The position numbers and the translations under genes are program-made. Shown here piece after piece: positions 30,047 through 40,439 of a DNA stretch of 64,000 bases. The DNA comes from Albidovulum sp. (GTDB lineage Bacteria > Pseudomonadota > Alphaproteobacteria > Rhodobacterales > Rhodobacteraceae): the NCBI GenBank assembly GCA_028823855.1, contig JAPPFL010000009.1, positions 1 to 64,000 on the forward strand, written 5' to 3'. The stretch's first letter is position 1. Each line of letters starts with the position of its first letter. The notes below the pieces were generated by a model. That model was not told the origin of the DNA, made no database searches, and was given only the letters and a program-made list of their open reading frames with translations.

Positions 30047-30907
30047 ATGAAGGATGCCGGTTGCCAGCGCGAGAGGGCGAAGATACTAAGCGTCATGCAG
30101 TCCGCAATTGGAAGAACGCGCTCGCTGACCGACTACGTGGACCCGGCGAGAGCCGTTGCGCTGCATGGCGCGCTCGGCTGCGACGGCCGCCCGCCTGGCG
30201 AGGGGGACGAGCTGCCGCCGTTCTGGCATCATATCTATTTTTGGGAGCCGGTTCGACCAGAGGAAACCGGGAAAGACGGCCATCCGAAGACGGGCGCGTT
30301 CATACCTGAACTAGGGCTGCCGAAGCGAATGTGGGCTGGCGGCCAGGTTAAATTTGGCAGGTCCGTAAAAATTGGCGAACCCGCCTGCAAGTCGACTGTC
30401 ATAAGCGGCATTGAAAGGAAGGCGGGCCGCTCCGGACCTCTCGCCTTCGTTCATTTGAAGCATTTGTATTCCCAGCATGGCGACCTGGCGATCGAGGAAA
30501 CCCAGACGCTCGTCTACCGGAGCGCCGAACCTGAATCGCCTAGACGGAAAATACCGCCTGCGCCCTACGGCGAGACCGTGGCTATTTCGCGATCATTCAA
30601 TTCATCGATGCTTTTTCGCTTTTCGGCGCTAACTTTTAACGGGCACAGGATCCACTACGATGCCGACTATTGCCGCGCCTTTGAGGGATATCCCTCGCAA
30701 GTCGTTCACGGGCCGCTCCTGGCGCTGCTCTTGGCAAATCTGGCCCGCAGCTCGATGGGCAGCCTGAATTCCTTTACTTATCGCGCCATAGCGCCACTGT
30801 TCGCGAACGAAGAAGCCGAGTTTTGCTTTCGCGGGTCCGACGGCGTGTCGGATAGTTGGGTTCGCGGGCCGAACGGTCGCCTTTGCATGAGCGCGTTGGC
30901 TGAATAG
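30047..30907 (+). CDS. FAS1-like/MaoC double hot-dog dehydratase (mesaconyl-C4-CoA hydratase-like)
   Basis: A 286-residue protein with two hot-dog folds, resembling 3-methylfumaryl-CoA/mesaconyl-C4-CoA hydratases and related short acyl-CoA dehydratases. The N-terminal FAS1-like half has LPPFWHHIYFWEP and KRMWAGGQVKFGRSVKIGEP; the C-terminal MaoC half has the hydratase signature NGHRIHYDADYCRAFEGYP followed by VVHGPLLALLLANLA. Relatives take part in methylaspartate, 3-hydroxypropionate or glutamate/itaconate-type acyl-CoA routes. The start is uncertain: the second ATG at 30095 is equally possible and would remove 16 residues; neither has a strong ribosome site. No other gene of such a pathway is adjacent. 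It converges on the flavoprotein gene at 30917. Confidence 0.85.
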   Translation: MKDAGCQRERAKILSVMQSAIGRTRSLTDYVDPARAVALHGALGCDGRPPGEGDELPPFWHHIYFWEPVRPEETGKDGHPKTGAFIPELGLPKRMWAGGQVKFGRSVKIGEPACKSTVISGIERKAGRSGPLAFVHLKHLYSQHGDLAIEETQTLVYRSAEPESPRRKIPPAPYGETVAISRSFNSSMLFRFSALTFNGHRIHYDADYCRAFEGYPSQVVHGPLLALLLANLARSSMGSLNSFTYRAIAPLFANEEAEFCFRGSDGVSDSWVRGPNGRLCMSALAE

Positions 30908-30916
30908 GACGTGATG

Positions 30917-31993
30917 TCAACGCGGGGTCTGCCTCGCGGATTTAGAAATGCAACTTTCAAGGCTGAATGACTTGGGAATTCTGTCGATACCGTCGAGAAC
31001 CAAATCGGCCATGGCTCGGGCAACGCCCGGTGCGATGCCGTAGCCTATCTTGAATCCGCCGTTGGCGATATAGACCGACTCGCGGAGCGGATGGCGACCG
31101 AGCAGCGGCGCACGGGAATTGGCGCGAGGCCGAATCGAGGCCCATCTGCCGACAACGGCAGCGTCTTTCAAGCAAGGCACCGTTTGGACGGCCACGCGGA
31201 TAAGGGAGTCGAGCCGCTTGTCCGTAGCCACGGGCAGCGCGTAGCTGCGTTCGCTAGTTGAACCGATGCCGACGGTGCCGTCGTCGTGCGGCACTACGTA
31301 AAGGCCGTCAGCGTAGATAAGCGGTTTTTTCCTGGCGCAAAAATTGAGCAAGGCGGCCTGGCCTTTTTCGCCGCTTCCCAAGGAAGTCCCCAGTTCTTCT
31401 TCAAGCGTTGCCAAGCCTTCCCAGCCGGTGGCCAGTATGGTCGATTTCGAGCCGATACCTTCGGTTCGACCTTCGACGATTTCGCCCTTCAAATTCGTGA
31501 TGGCGGAGGCGAGAGCAAGCAGGGAACGGCGAGGATGAATGCTCGCCGATAGCGTATCGAACACGAGCCAGCCAGTGGGGGATTCGGGCGCCCATGTCTC
31601 GCAGTCCGACGCCTGAACCAGTTTCCAGTTCGCGCGATTCCCCCAATTTTCCAGCGCCTTGGCTGAATAGTGCCGCGCACGCTTTATTGCGCGTTCGCTT
31701 GCGAGAGGCGCAAGTCGGCCGGCGCGACTGTATCCCGGATTCTTGCCGCTGCAATTTTCGACATCCTTCCAGAAAGCCGCGGACCCCAGCAAGCTATCGA
31801 GCTGGAAACGCTTTTTTTCGTTCCATGGGTCGGGCGCGTGCGGGGCCAGCGCGCCGATATAGCCGCCGCTGGCGCCGAATCCGACGCTTCGCTTTTCTAT
31901 TACTCGCACGCTCGCGCCGCGCCGCAGGCAGGCGAAAGCGATGGCAAGGCCCAAAACACCGGCGCCAAAGATTTCCACATCGGTTTTTAGCAC
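30917..31993 (-). CDS. FAD-dependent oxidoreductase, glycine oxidase (ThiO)-like
   Basis: A 358-residue DAO-family flavoprotein. It opens with the FAD-binding motif DVEIFGAGVLGLAIAFACLR and an acidic VIEKRSVGFGASGGYIGALAP loop, has a middle substrate domain, and closes with VYIANGGFKIGYGIAPGVAR, which contacts the flavin. Family members oxidise glycine, sarcosine or D-amino acids with oxygen or the respiratory chain. No thi genes are nearby, so a role in thiamine synthesis is not supported by context. The start is set at GTG 31993, since homologues begin just before the FAD motif; the frame remains open to 32128 without support. Convergent with the hot-dog dehydratase gene, 9 bases apart. Confidence 0.85.
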   Translation of the reverse strand: MLKTDVEIFGAGVLGLAIAFACLRRGASVRVIEKRSVGFGASGGYIGALAPHAPDPWNEKKRFQLDSLLGSAAFWKDVENCSGKNPGYSRAGRLAPLASERAIKRARHYSAKALENWGNRANWKLVQASDCETWAPESPTGWLVFDTLSASIHPRRSLLALASAITNLKGEIVEGRTEGIGSKSTILATGWEGLATLEEELGTSLGSGEKGQAALLNFCARKKPLIYADGLYVVPHDDGTVGIGSTSERSYALPVATDKRLDSLIRVAVQTVPCLKDAAVVGRWASIRPRANSRAPLLGRHPLRESVYIANGGFKIGYGIAPGVARAMADLVLDGIDRIPKSFSLESCISKSARQTPR

Positions 31994-32962
31994 TTCGGAT
32001 CGCTCGTTGCTGGCGCAATTTTCGGAGTCCTCCAGACTCCATAACCGATACTCGGCCTCGGCTGAATTGCGAATCGAGGAAAATTTCGCGGCTCGCCCGT
32101 CGGCGGCCAGGCAGGCGCGGCCATGCAATATAAATCCATTCGCAGCGAGGCCGGGCGACGGGTATCCCGCATCTTTGAATTCCTTCCGGGTATGAGTGCG
32201 ATTCGCTTCGATTTCTTCAGATCAAGCTCGGCAACAAACTGAAGCCGATGGCGGCAAATCCGCGGCATTGCCGCTAAAAGCTAATGAATCTGTAAGAAAC
32301 TATGCATTGTTGCTCTTGAGCAAAATTTACGGAATGACCGGGCTAAATTCTCCTCAAGACGTGATTCTCATGAGGCTATTCGTTGCTTAGGCGAGGCGTG
32401 TTGTATCCCGTAGCGAGTCGAGAGCGGCCTCCGCTCGACGGCGACATCCCGCCTCGAGGTCATCTCGGACCTCGTCAAATCCGGCGAACGCATGCGCACC
32501 CTCGTGTTTCGAAACATGCTTTCTTAGCAAGTGAAACGGCGCATGCGCAGGAGGCTCCTGCCGCTTCGCATCGGGAGCTGCGACCGGACTGGCGCTCGCG
32601 CGAAGGGAGCGTCGGCGGTCGGGAGAGCCGAGGACCCGGACCGCGAAGGCGAATGAGGGAAGCGGCAAGACGACTATCGGATTCAAGGCGCGCGGCATTT
32701 TCTAGTGCGCCTTGCCGGCCTTACTCGCAACTAGCCGGCAATGTCGTCGACGCTGCTGCAGGCAAGAGGTTCTGGCTCAGCTGAAGATCGAACCCAAAGT
32801 GCGTAACATGAATTTCATGATTGAGAGTTTGACCTGAAAGCGGGAGGCCGTGTGAACCGTCGTATTTTCCTGCCCGTCTAAACACGGAACAAGGAAATCC
32901 ACAAGGCTTGGAACGAGATCAATCACGATCACTAAAAGCGTCCTTTCGATCGGATTGAAACC
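31994..32962. other. Gene-poor stretch left of the IS5 remnant
   Basis: No assignable gene. Frames at about 32387-32784 on both strands are mirrored and Arg/Ala-rich; they may be degraded coding DNA but show no recognisable motif. No inverted repeats marking an IS end were identified. Confidence 0.45.
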
Positions 32963-33190
32963 GAATTGACAGACGCTAAATGGTCATTGATTGCACGACT
33001 TTTCCCGTCAGCATCAATGATGAGCCATCCGCGCAACACGAGCGTTCCCGAGGTGTTCAACGCGGTCCAGCGTTTGCTCGGGGAAGGATGCGGGCGGCAT
33101 TCAGTTCCGCGTTGGTTGCTGCCGTCTGTCGCGATCTAGAACCGCTTCCCACCCTGGAGGTGCCACGGGACCCTCGAGCGCATAGTGGAA
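32963..33190 (+). mobile_element. IS5-family transposase N-terminal remnant
   Basis: The plus strand from 32963 reads ELTDAKWSLIARLFPSAS, then HPRNTSVPEVFNAVQRLLGEGC, the order of the N-terminal DUF4096-like domain of IS5-group transposases (normally LTDAEW-x-LI-x-PLLP ... GRP-x-TDLR-x-VVNAILY ... GCQWR). A stop at 33137-33139 ends the frame where relatives continue with a PPW-x-T-x-Y segment; a trace in another frame (TLERIVETLAS, about 33170-33200) continues the similarity. The catalytic DDE region is gone and no terminal repeats are visible. This is a dead element fragment. Confidence 0.65.
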
Positions 33191-34276
33191 ACGCTTGCCT
33201 CTCTCTCGAGCGCGGCCTTTCTGGGCGTTCCGAGTAGCTGTGCGGCGGCCGCAATTTGCTGCCTTTCAATGAAGACGATGGAAAGCGGCAGACCTGCCGT
33301 CTGCGATGCGGGCAAAAACAAACTATATACCTCAAGGTTCATTTTGCCATTTTCATTGAAGGGCTCACGATTGAGAATCTGGTTTACGAAATCTCGGTAT
33401 AGGACTTCTAAGAGGCTCCGCCCGTGATCCCGGGTATTTTGGAGACGGTGCCGCGCGTTACGAAACTCGCGGCAGATAGCGGGCAGCAAGATCCCAAGCT
33501 GGCCTCCGGCTTAAAAACTCGTATTTCGGCCCGTCCTTGAAATCGTCAACGATCCCAAGGAAATAGAGAGGGCTTCACGGTTCTGAATCGTCATTGGGGC
33601 GCGGAGCGCGCGCCATGCCGATATCGGCGTTACGGACATTGGCATGGGTGTTGCGCTGCCGGCGTCTGGCGATGGACTACGAGCGCCGCCTTGAGAGTTC
33701 AACGGCGTAGGCGCAGTCGGAGGCTAGCGTTTTGATGGTGAGTCGTGCGGCGAGGGGAAATTGCTCATGAAGAACATGAACGATCTTAATTACGATTTAC
33801 GGTTAAATCTCTCGGAAATCGAACCCGGTTGACGCGCATTCTCTCGTGCAACGGCGCTTTCCCGATGAGGCTATTCGGTACGTAACAAAATAAATGAAGC
33901 CGTGCCGAAAAACTGGCAGTTTCTATGTTCCGAGACAGTGTAGATCTCTCTCTTTTGGAACTTCGGTTTCGACGCTGTTTCCGGATGGAAAGTCGCAGCG
34001 GGAATCAGCTTTGTCAGGCTATCGTTTCTTTGCGCCTCGAATTATTTCTAATGGCATTGACAGCATGGCAGCGGATCTTGACGAGGCACTTGATCGGATC
34101 ACGGAATTGGAAGACTCCCGCCCCCAAACCCCCTAATTCGCCCGGCTTGTTGCCGGAAAGGGAAACGCTCGAAATTCTGCGCGATTAGTTCCGATTAGAG
34201 GGATGGTTCGCTTCAGGCTCTTCGAATTTAATCGCTGCGATTCTAGTTTGCGGTTCGCGAAATCCTCGGCCCGATG
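33191..34276. other. Gene-poor stretch right of the IS5 remnant
   Basis: About 1.1 kb with no assignable gene. The minus-strand frame at 33136-33489 has some alternation of hydrophobic residues (LPLSIVFIERQQIAAAAQLLG) that could be a regulator remnant, but I cannot assign it. Small frames at 33894-34188 show nothing recognisable. Confidence 0.45.
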
Positions 34277-36244
34277 CTAGGAAAGGAAATCGGTTATAGG
34301 CCTCGAATGGGAAGAGCCGCGAATGCGCATCCTGTAAACCGTCAAGGCCTCCAGAACGCGCATGACGTAGTTTCGCGTCTCGTTGTACGGGATATGCTCG
34401 ATCCAGTCGATCGTGCTATTGCCGGGCTTGCGCGGGTCGCCGAATTGCGACATCCATCGCCTTACTCTGGCCGGGCCGGCGTTGTAGGATGCGACGGCAA
34501 GTACGTATGAACCGTCAAAACTTTTGATCCTTTCTCTCAGATACAGGCTGCCCAATTGAACGTTTGTCTTGTCCTTTACAAGTAGGTTTTTCGTCGACCC
34601 GCTTACTCCGAACTTGCGCGCGACCTCTGTCGCCGTATTCGGCATGAGTTGCATGAGTCCGCGTGCGCCCGACGGGCTGTGCGCGCGCCTATTGAATTCG
34701 GATTCCTGCCGCACGATGGAAATCGCGACTTCAGGCGGTACGGCCAAATCGAATTTTTCGATTCCCGTCAAGGGATAAAGATAGTCGACAAGAAGATCGC
34801 CCTGCTTCAATCCCTGCTTGGCAACTTTTATCGCGGCGAAGTCGGCGCCCTTGTCCTGAGCCATCTGCGAAAGCTGCGCAATTTCCACTCGATTCATTGT
34901 TTCGGCGCGGTGCGCGAGAAACCACGCCGCATAGCTGGCGTTCCCGGCCTCATTGTAAAGAAACGCGGCGCGCACAACTCTGTCGTTTCTAAACTTCGCT
35001 TTGCGCCAATTCGGGAATTGGGCCTTGTCGATCAGAACCTGGTCGGGGAAAGCGCCGATTTTTTCCGCTGCGAGCTGCCCGTAGAAGGTTGTCTGGAAAT
35101 TCGCGGCGAATTTGTAAGCGTTTCGAGCCGCTTCCGTATCGCCGGACGCCTGGTAAGCCCTGCCGAGCCAATAACCCGCGCGTCCGTAGCTGACATGGGA
35201 TTCGACTTCTTCGCGGAATCTTTGGAAGTGCATAACGGCGCGTTTGGGCTGGCCCAGCTTTCGCAGCGCGATATACCCGGATAGCCATTCGAGATCTGCG
35301 AAATCCGATCCTTCGACTAGATGATGGGAGGATGCAAGCCGGTACGCGAGTTTCGAGTTTCCTTCGCGCATTTTCGATCGCGCGATTTTCAGCCTGTTGT
35401 TCGCCCAGTGTTCAGGCTTTCCCAAAGACCCCGCCGACGAGCTCCTTTCCAATAGCAATTCGACCGCCGAGTCCCCAAGGCCGTTTCTCAACCGCCACAG
35501 GAATCGCTCATAGGCAAGACCTGGATCATCCCGCAAATTTCTCGGGATCGAATTCAATATATCGGTCGTGTTCTTGGCATTCATTCGCAGCTTGATTCGA
35601 GCTTGAACCAATTTCCTGTACGCCGAATCGACAAGAGGGAGCATGCGCGCGGCTTCCTTGTTGCGGCCCTCCCACACCGCATTGTCGATTCGCTCTGCAT
35701 GCAGGCTGCGGAGTTGCGCTTTAAATTTGGCTAGCGCGTCCTTCTGCTGGTCCTTGGTGAACGGGAGCGCAAGCCAGCACTCGGCGATCGTCTCGTTCGC
35801 TTCGGAGACTCGGCCTACGCGTCGAAGCGCGGATGCCAATCGAATTGCGCCCGCGCCCGTCTGCGGAGGCTGAGTTTCAAAATACCGGATGACGTGGTCT
35901 GGATGCGCCCCTTCGGGAATTGATCTTTCGCCCGCTTTCCGAAGCAATTTCAATCCCGGCCAATCTCCGTTCCTTGACAGGAATTCGCGGTATTCGCTCC
36001 ATTCGGCTTGGCCGCTCCTAAGGCGCAGCCATTCCAAAGTATCGTTAGCAACCGGATCGGAGACCTTGGCAGCGTGCAGCTCTGCCCGCCCCCAGTTCCG
36101 CGCTTCCGCATTGGCGGACATTCTTGCAAAGTTCTTCGCATCGTCCTGACTCGCGGCGGCCTTGTCGGCCAGAGTCGCCGCAAAAATTGCCAACGCCGCT
36201 AGCGCGACGACCGGCAATTGTAAAAATGTTGTTTTCCGTCTCAT
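34277..36244 (-). CDS. Soluble lytic murein transglycosylase (Slt70-like)
   Basis: A 655-residue periplasmic enzyme that cuts peptidoglycan glycan strands exolytically. A signal peptide (LPVVALAALAIFAATLADKAAA) is followed by a long superhelical alpha domain of TPR-like repeats (about residues 40-460), which forms the ring of Slt70. The C-terminal SLT domain carries the catalytic Glu in IVRQESEFNRRAHSPSGARGLMQ-type sequence (about residue 510), then VQLGSLYLRERI and LAVASYNAGPARVRRW. I chose the ATG at 36244, with GAGG upstream, rather than the TTG five codons earlier. It is divergent from dapA, an arrangement common in alphaproteobacteria. Confidence 0.95.
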   Translation of the reverse strand: MRRKTTFLQLPVVALAALAIFAATLADKAAASQDDAKNFARMSANAEARNWGRAELHAAKVSDPVANDTLEWLRLRSGQAEWSEYREFLSRNGDWPGLKLLRKAGERSIPEGAHPDHVIRYFETQPPQTGAGAIRLASALRRVGRVSEANETIAECWLALPFTKDQQKDALAKFKAQLRSLHAERIDNAVWEGRNKEAARMLPLVDSAYRKLVQARIKLRMNAKNTTDILNSIPRNLRDDPGLAYERFLWRLRNGLGDSAVELLLERSSSAGSLGKPEHWANNRLKIARSKMREGNSKLAYRLASSHHLVEGSDFADLEWLSGYIALRKLGQPKRAVMHFQRFREEVESHVSYGRAGYWLGRAYQASGDTEAARNAYKFAANFQTTFYGQLAAEKIGAFPDQVLIDKAQFPNWRKAKFRNDRVVRAAFLYNEAGNASYAAWFLAHRAETMNRVEIAQLSQMAQDKGADFAAIKVAKQGLKQGDLLVDYLYPLTGIEKFDLAVPPEVAISIVRQESEFNRRAHSPSGARGLMQLMPNTATEVARKFGVSGSTKNLLVKDKTNVQLGSLYLRERIKSFDGSYVLAVASYNAGPARVRRWMSQFGDPRKPGNSTIDWIEHIPYNETRNYVMRVLEALTVYRMRIRGSSHSRPITDFLS

Positions 36245-36286
36245 GCGACACTGCCTCAAAAATTTCGTTTAGTTCCTTGATGGAAC

Positions 36287-36315
36287 TTGGTTTTCGTTAT
36301 TTTTGCTCGTATATT
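36287..36315 (+). promoter_or_regulatory. Probable promoter of dapA
   Basis: TTGGTT at 36287-36292 and TATATT at 36310-36315 are separated by exactly 17 bases, a good vegetative-type promoter match. Its -10 lies 46 bases before the dapA ATG, which has GGAG just upstream. It sits in the 117-base divergent gap between slt and dapA. Confidence 0.6.
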
Positions 36316-36361
36316 CCGTTGAACGACGAATAAAATCAAGTGAAAATTCGCGGAGCAATTC

Positions 36362-37237
36362 ATGTTTGCAGGATCAATTCCGGCGCTCGTAACGCCTTTT
36401 TCCGGCGGTCGTGTCGATTTAGACGCATTCAATGCGCTTATCGAATGGCATATCGAGCAGGGTTCGCACGGTATCGTACCAGTAGGCACAACCGGCGAAA
36501 GCCCGACTCTAAGCCACGAAGAGCACGAAAATGTCGTTGCGGCCGCGGTGAAGGTATCGGCAGGTCGCATCCCGGTGATCGCGGGAGCGGGCTCCAACAA
36601 CACGGAAGAGGCAAAGCGGTTGGTCAAGCATGCCGAAAATTGCGGCGCCGATGCCGTTCTAGTCGTTACGCCCTACTACAACAAGCCAACCCAGGCGGGT
36701 CTTTACGACCACTTTGCGGCGTTGCACGAGTGCAGCGGGATTCCAATTGTCATATACAATATTCCGGGCCGTTCCGTAGTGGACATGTCGCCTTCCACGA
36801 TGGGAGCTCTCGCGGAGCTCGATCGCATCGTCGGGGTCAAGGACGCAACCGGCGACGTCGTTAGGGTGTCGCTTCAGCGCCAATTTTGCGGCGAAGATTT
36901 CGTGCAGTTGTCGGGCGAAGACGCCTCGGCCCTAGGATTTAACGCTCACGGCGGCAAAGGCTGCATTTCGGTCACTGCCAACGTCGCTCCCAGGCTCTGC
37001 GCGGAATTTCAGGAGGCCACGCTTCGCGGCGACTATGCGACCGCCTTGGAATTGCAGGACCGGCTGATGCCGCTCCACACGGCGATTTTCCTAGAGCCGG
37101 GGCTCGCAGGCGCGAAGTACGGGCTGTCCGTGCTCGGTCGATGCGCCGAAGACGTTCGTTTGCCTCTAACGCCGGTTACAGCGAATACCAAGGAAAGCAT
37201 CGATGCAGCGATGCGCCACGCAGGCCTCATAGGCTGA
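36362..37237 (+). CDS. dapA: 4-hydroxy-tetrahydrodipicolinate synthase
   Basis: A 291-residue TIM-barrel aldolase that condenses pyruvate with aspartate semialdehyde, the first committed step of lysine and meso-diaminopimelate synthesis in the cytoplasm. Seen residues: the pyruvate-binding [12 protein letters not shown] (Thr-Thr at about 43-44), the TPYYNKP loop with the catalytic-triad Tyr, VIYNIPGRS with Tyr132, and the Schiff-base Lys160 in VGVKDATGD. Length and motifs are typical. The ATG follows GGAG. It is 74 bases upstream of smpB on the same strand and divergent from slt. Peptidoglycan precursor synthesis and turnover are thus side by side. Intact, as expected for an essential gene. 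Confidence 0.97.
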   Translation: MFAGSIPALVTPFSGGRVDLDAFNALIEWHIEQGSHGIVPVGTTGESPTLSHEEHENVVAAAVKVSAGRIPVIAGAGSNNTEEAKRLVKHAENCGADAVLVVTPYYNKPTQAGLYDHFAALHECSGIPIVIYNIPGRSVVDMSPSTMGALAELDRIVGVKDATGDVVRVSLQRQFCGEDFVQLSGEDASALGFNAHGGKGCISVTANVAPRLCAEFQEATLRGDYATALELQDRLMPLHTAIFLEPGLAGAKYGLSVLGRCAEDVRLPLTPVTANTKESIDAAMRHAGLIG

Positions 37238-37311
37238 AGGCGCCACCATGGCTTAATCGCCGCGTCGCCCGGACTCCAGGGCGCTTCGCGCCCAAGCCGG
37301 ACGGCAGAACT

Positions 37312-37788
37312 ATGGCGAAACAAAAGACCAACCCGAATTACAAAGTCGTCGCAGTCAATAGGCGAGCGCGCTTCAATTATGCTATCGAAGAAGAAATTGA
37401 ATGCGGCATTATTCTACGCGGCAGCGAGGTTAAATCTCTTCGCAATGGCCAGGCGAATATCGCGGAAAGCTATGCGGCGGTCGAAGACCGGGAATTGTGG
37501 CTCATCAATTGCTATATCGCAAAGTACAAACAGGCCGCGCATTTTGGCCACGAAGAACGCGGCAAGCGAAAGCTGCTCGTCGGGCGGCGCGAACTAGCAA
37601 AGCTTTGGTCTGCGACGAAGCGCGACGGGCGAACGCTCGTTCCCCTTGTGCTATACTTCAATCACAAGGGAATTGCGAAAGTCAAAATCGCGATCGCGAC
37701 CGGCAAGAAAACCTCGGACAAGCGCGAAACGGAGAGGAGGCGCGACTGGCAGCTTCAAAAGTCGCGACTGCTTCGGCAGCGCGGCTAG
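37312..37788 (+). CDS. smpB: SsrA-binding protein SmpB
   Basis: A 158-residue small RNA-binding protein that delivers tmRNA to stalled ribosomes. The oligonucleotide-binding fold is seen in [33 protein letters not shown], quoted here only in parts: the NRRARFNY start and [15 protein letters not shown] loop. [11 protein letters not shown] and VPLVLYFN follow, and a basic tail ([18 protein letters not shown]) enters the ribosome decoding site in known structures. ATG start; the open frame upstream overlaps dapA and is not used. The order dapA-smpB is usual in alphaproteobacteria. No ssrA (tmRNA) gene was recognised in the window. Confidence 0.97.
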   Translation: MAKQKTNPNYKVVAVNRRARFNYAIEEEIECGIILRGSEVKSLRNGQANIAESYAAVEDRELWLINCYIAKYKQAAHFGHEERGKRKLLVGRRELAKLWSATKRDGRTLVPLVLYFNHKGIAKVKIAIATGKKTSDKRETERRRDWQLQKSRLLRQRG

Positions 37789-37805
37789 CAGTTCGACGGC
37801 GCAGG

Positions 37806-38900
37806 CTAAAGCCTCAATCCCGTTGACGCATCGAACAATGACGCATTCCGCAAGTCGAAATACAGCGTAGTCGCATCGCCGATTTCGGGCATGCGCGAAG
37901 AGCGGACCCGGCACGAAATGGACTGGCCGCCGAATTCGAACCAGACCTGAACGTCGCCTCCGGTAAGCTCTTGTTTTTGAACCTGGAGTTCCGCCTCAAT
38001 AAATGCGCTTCCCTCAAGCCGTTCCTTTGAGCGGTAGATGTCTTCCGGCCTGATCCCGAGCAGCACGCGCAGGCCGTCGGCGGGCTTTTCGCCAGCGAAT
38101 TCATAATGGTCGAGCGGCGCGCGCAACTTGCCAAACTCGACGCTCTCTTCGCCCTCGCTGCGGACAAGCCGCCCTTCGAGAAAGTTCATTTTGTTCAGCC
38201 CGACGAATTCGGCGACGAATTTGTCGCCGGGCTTATGGTAGATATCGTAGGGAGTGCCGAATTGGCGAATGCGTCCGCTATCCATGACGGCGACCTTGGT
38301 AGCCATGGACATGGCTTCGATCTGGTCGTGCGTCACCAGAATGAAGGTCGCGCCGAGGTTGCCGTGCAATTCGCGCAGTTCCTGGCGCATCTGATGCCGA
38401 AGCTTCGCGTCGAGGTTCGACATCGGCTCGTCAAGCAGAAATATTACCGGATCTCGAACCAGCGCGCGCCCCATCGCGACACGCTGCCTTTGTCCGCCGG
38501 AAAGTTGCGACGGCTTCCGTTCCAATAATTCGGTGATCTGCAGGATGTCGGCGACCCGCTCAACGGCCTTGCGGCGCTCCGCCTTGCTTGCTCCCTGGCA
38601 TTCGAGGGAGAATCCTATATTTCGTGCAACATTCATCGTTGGGTAAAGGGCGTACGACTGAAAGACCATCGCGATATTGCGATCGCTCGGTTCTTCATCG
38701 GTTACGTCGCGCCCGTTTATCACGATCCGGCCGGAAGTGGATTCCTCCAATCCCGCGATGCAGTTCAATAGCGTGGATTTTCCGCAGCCGCTTTCACCGA
38801 GGAGCACGAGAAGGTCGCCTTTCTCGATTTCGAAGCTGATATTGCGCAGTACTTCAACGGTCCCGAAGTTTTTCGCCAGATTGTCGATTTTCAGTAGCAT
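37806..38900 (-). CDS. MalK/UgpC-type sugar ABC transporter ATPase (orphan)
   Basis: A 364-residue ATPase for carbohydrate importers. The nucleotide-binding domain has GESGCGKST (about 35-43), Q-loop [14 protein letters not shown], signature [15 protein letters not shown], Walker [14 protein letters not shown] and the H-loop LVTHDQIEA. The C-terminal third (from about 240) is the regulatory OB-like TOBE domain, with LLGIRPEDI. Such ATPases often serve several importers. No permease or binding-protein gene is next to it; the only sugar-type permeases in the window (55201-56939) lack their own ATPase, making partnership plausible but unproved. Convergent with smpB, 17 bases apart. Confidence 0.93.
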   Translation of the reverse strand: MLLKIDNLAKNFGTVEVLRNISFEIEKGDLLVLLGESGCGKSTLLNCIAGLEESTSGRIVINGRDVTDEEPSDRNIAMVFQSYALYPTMNVARNIGFSLECQGASKAERRKAVERVADILQITELLERKPSQLSGGQRQRVAMGRALVRDPVIFLLDEPMSNLDAKLRHQMRQELRELHGNLGATFILVTHDQIEAMSMATKVAVMDSGRIRQFGTPYDIYHKPGDKFVAEFVGLNKMNFLEGRLVRSEGEESVEFGKLRAPLDHYEFAGEKPADGLRVLLGIRPEDIYRSKERLEGSAFIEAELQVQKQELTGGDVQVWFEFGGQSISCRVRSSRMPEIGDATTLYFDLRNASLFDASTGLRL

Positions 38901-39599
38901 TCAGGCAACTCGTTACGGGCGGGGACTACTGCCCGCCGTGCGTTGACCGCTCGCCGATCGACGACTCTCAGCTCCCGTCTTTCGCGCTCTTTCGGGAAAT
39001 TTTCGCTCGAATTTAAACTGTTCGAAATTTCGGACCTTATCGATAGGGTTTCGACAAGAGCGGACCTTGACTCGCACCGATTCGAACCAAAATGCGCCAG
39101 GTCGCCGCTCAACGTCGGTCGCCGAGTTTTTCGAGAAATGCGTTCCGCCTCGGTCGCCGGATCAAATCCGGAGATTCTTACGCCTGATTCTCGCAATCCG
39201 CTGCAATTCCAATCAATACTATTCCATTTCCATCTTCTGAAATCCGAATTCGTAGGATCTGACATCAAACCAAATTCACGACTTTTCAATTTGAGGTTCC
39301 TTGCGGGCGAAATCGGGCGACGGTTTACCATTTTCGAGCGATAAGACCAATTCGCAGCGGATTGGGGTTGGCAACCCGACGGTGGGACATGAAGGCGACA
39401 GTTTATTATGGTCGGAAAAGGCGTGTCCAGTCGAATCGGCGATCTTCGAGTATGCGGTACTTTTAAAGCAAGAGACATGCAGATGCGGCTCCAGCCGCGG
39501 GCGGCGGCGATCCTTGGGATTCGAGCGAGGCGCGGTTGCCTTATTTTAAGATATTGAATCATAGGACAGAATTGAAATTTTTGCGTTTATTTGCGCGCG
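38901..39599. other. Gene-poor stretch left of the IS4 remnant
   Basis: No assignable gene on either strand. The long minus-strand frame is Arg/Ser-rich and shows no domain. Any left end of the following IS element would lie here, but no terminal repeat was identified. Confidence 0.45.
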
Positions 39600-40434
39600 T
39601 TTATCGCGTGCGACCCCGCGTTTCGGGAATCCGCATTCGGCCGGCCTCGCCCATGCAGGGGAACTCGCTTGGGTACATTCCAAGTCCCCGGTGAACATCC
39701 TGGTTCCGGCAATCGAGACGCAACGGTTTCGCGTGCCGTTGATGCGGAGCCCGCTTGAACATGCGGGCAATTCGACAACAGCGCAACGCATCGAGCTGAT
39801 GCGGCGTTGCCTGCGCCTGTTCGACGCGTCTTCGATTGACGCCCTGCACGCCGACCTAGAGTTCGTCGGCGCGCGATTGGTGGAATTCCTCAATGAAAGC
39901 AATGTCCCGTTCGTTGTCCGGTTGCGTTAGAACATGCAGGACCGCACCGAAGATGATGGAATGCTGAGGCAGTTTCGCAAAATGGTGCGCAGAAGCCGCA
40001 GAGGCAGCCAAAGCGCTTGGGCCGGCTGGCCGAGCACCATGACGGAGGAGCCCGTAGACCGGCTGAAGTTCGCGGCAAAGCGGATTAGAAACACGGAATG
40101 TCTCATCATCGCGACGAATATGGATCTCACCCGGCGCGCGCTCCGCCTCTATCGTCGTGGCTGGCGCACCGGGCGCCTCTTCTCGAATGCCGAGACCCGT
40201 CGCCACAACAACGAGGGTGCCGACATCGCCGATCCGGCCAAACTAGTGGCCCTCCTCGACATCGCCGGCCTCGCCCTGACAGGGGCACATCGCTGCGCGG
40301 CCTCGGTAATGGAGCGCAAGCCGATCTGGCGTAAGAAGCACGAACGGCTCGAAAAATTCTGGTTCAGAACCGGGTTCGACGCTCGTCGTTTGCAGATCTC
40401 CAACGACCGGATGACGGCCACCGGGAATGGCTAA
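39600..40434 (+). mobile_element. IS4-family transposase pseudogene
   Basis: A single plus-strand frame carries the middle and C-terminal parts of an IS4-type DDE transposase: VNILVPAIETQRFRVPLM, HAGNSTTAQRIELMRRCL, then DALHADLEFVGARLVEFL (DDE region) and NVPFVVRLR. A TAG at 39928-39930 interrupts the frame where relatives read REN (consistent with GAG to TAG). After it, LYRRGWRTGRLFSNAETR replaces the usual RRWGIETLF-x-x-LKTRG segment with the catalytic Glu, and KPIWRKKHERLEKFWFRTGFD closes the protein. The N-terminal third is degraded. Several conserved residues are altered besides the stop, so the element is dead. It is followed directly by an IS110 remnant. Confidence 0.75.
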
Positions 40435-40439
40435 CGACG

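Noticed and set aside
32823-32838. TTGAGAGTTTGACCTG resembles the start of 16S rRNA.
   Set aside because: The match ends after about 12 bases; the following sequence shows no further 16S similarity, so it is chance.
33136-33489. A minus-strand frame that might be a GntR- or LuxR-type regulator.
   Set aside because: Only vague hydrophobic patterning, no convincing helix-turn-helix or ligand-domain motif, and it overlaps the IS5 remnant on the other strand.
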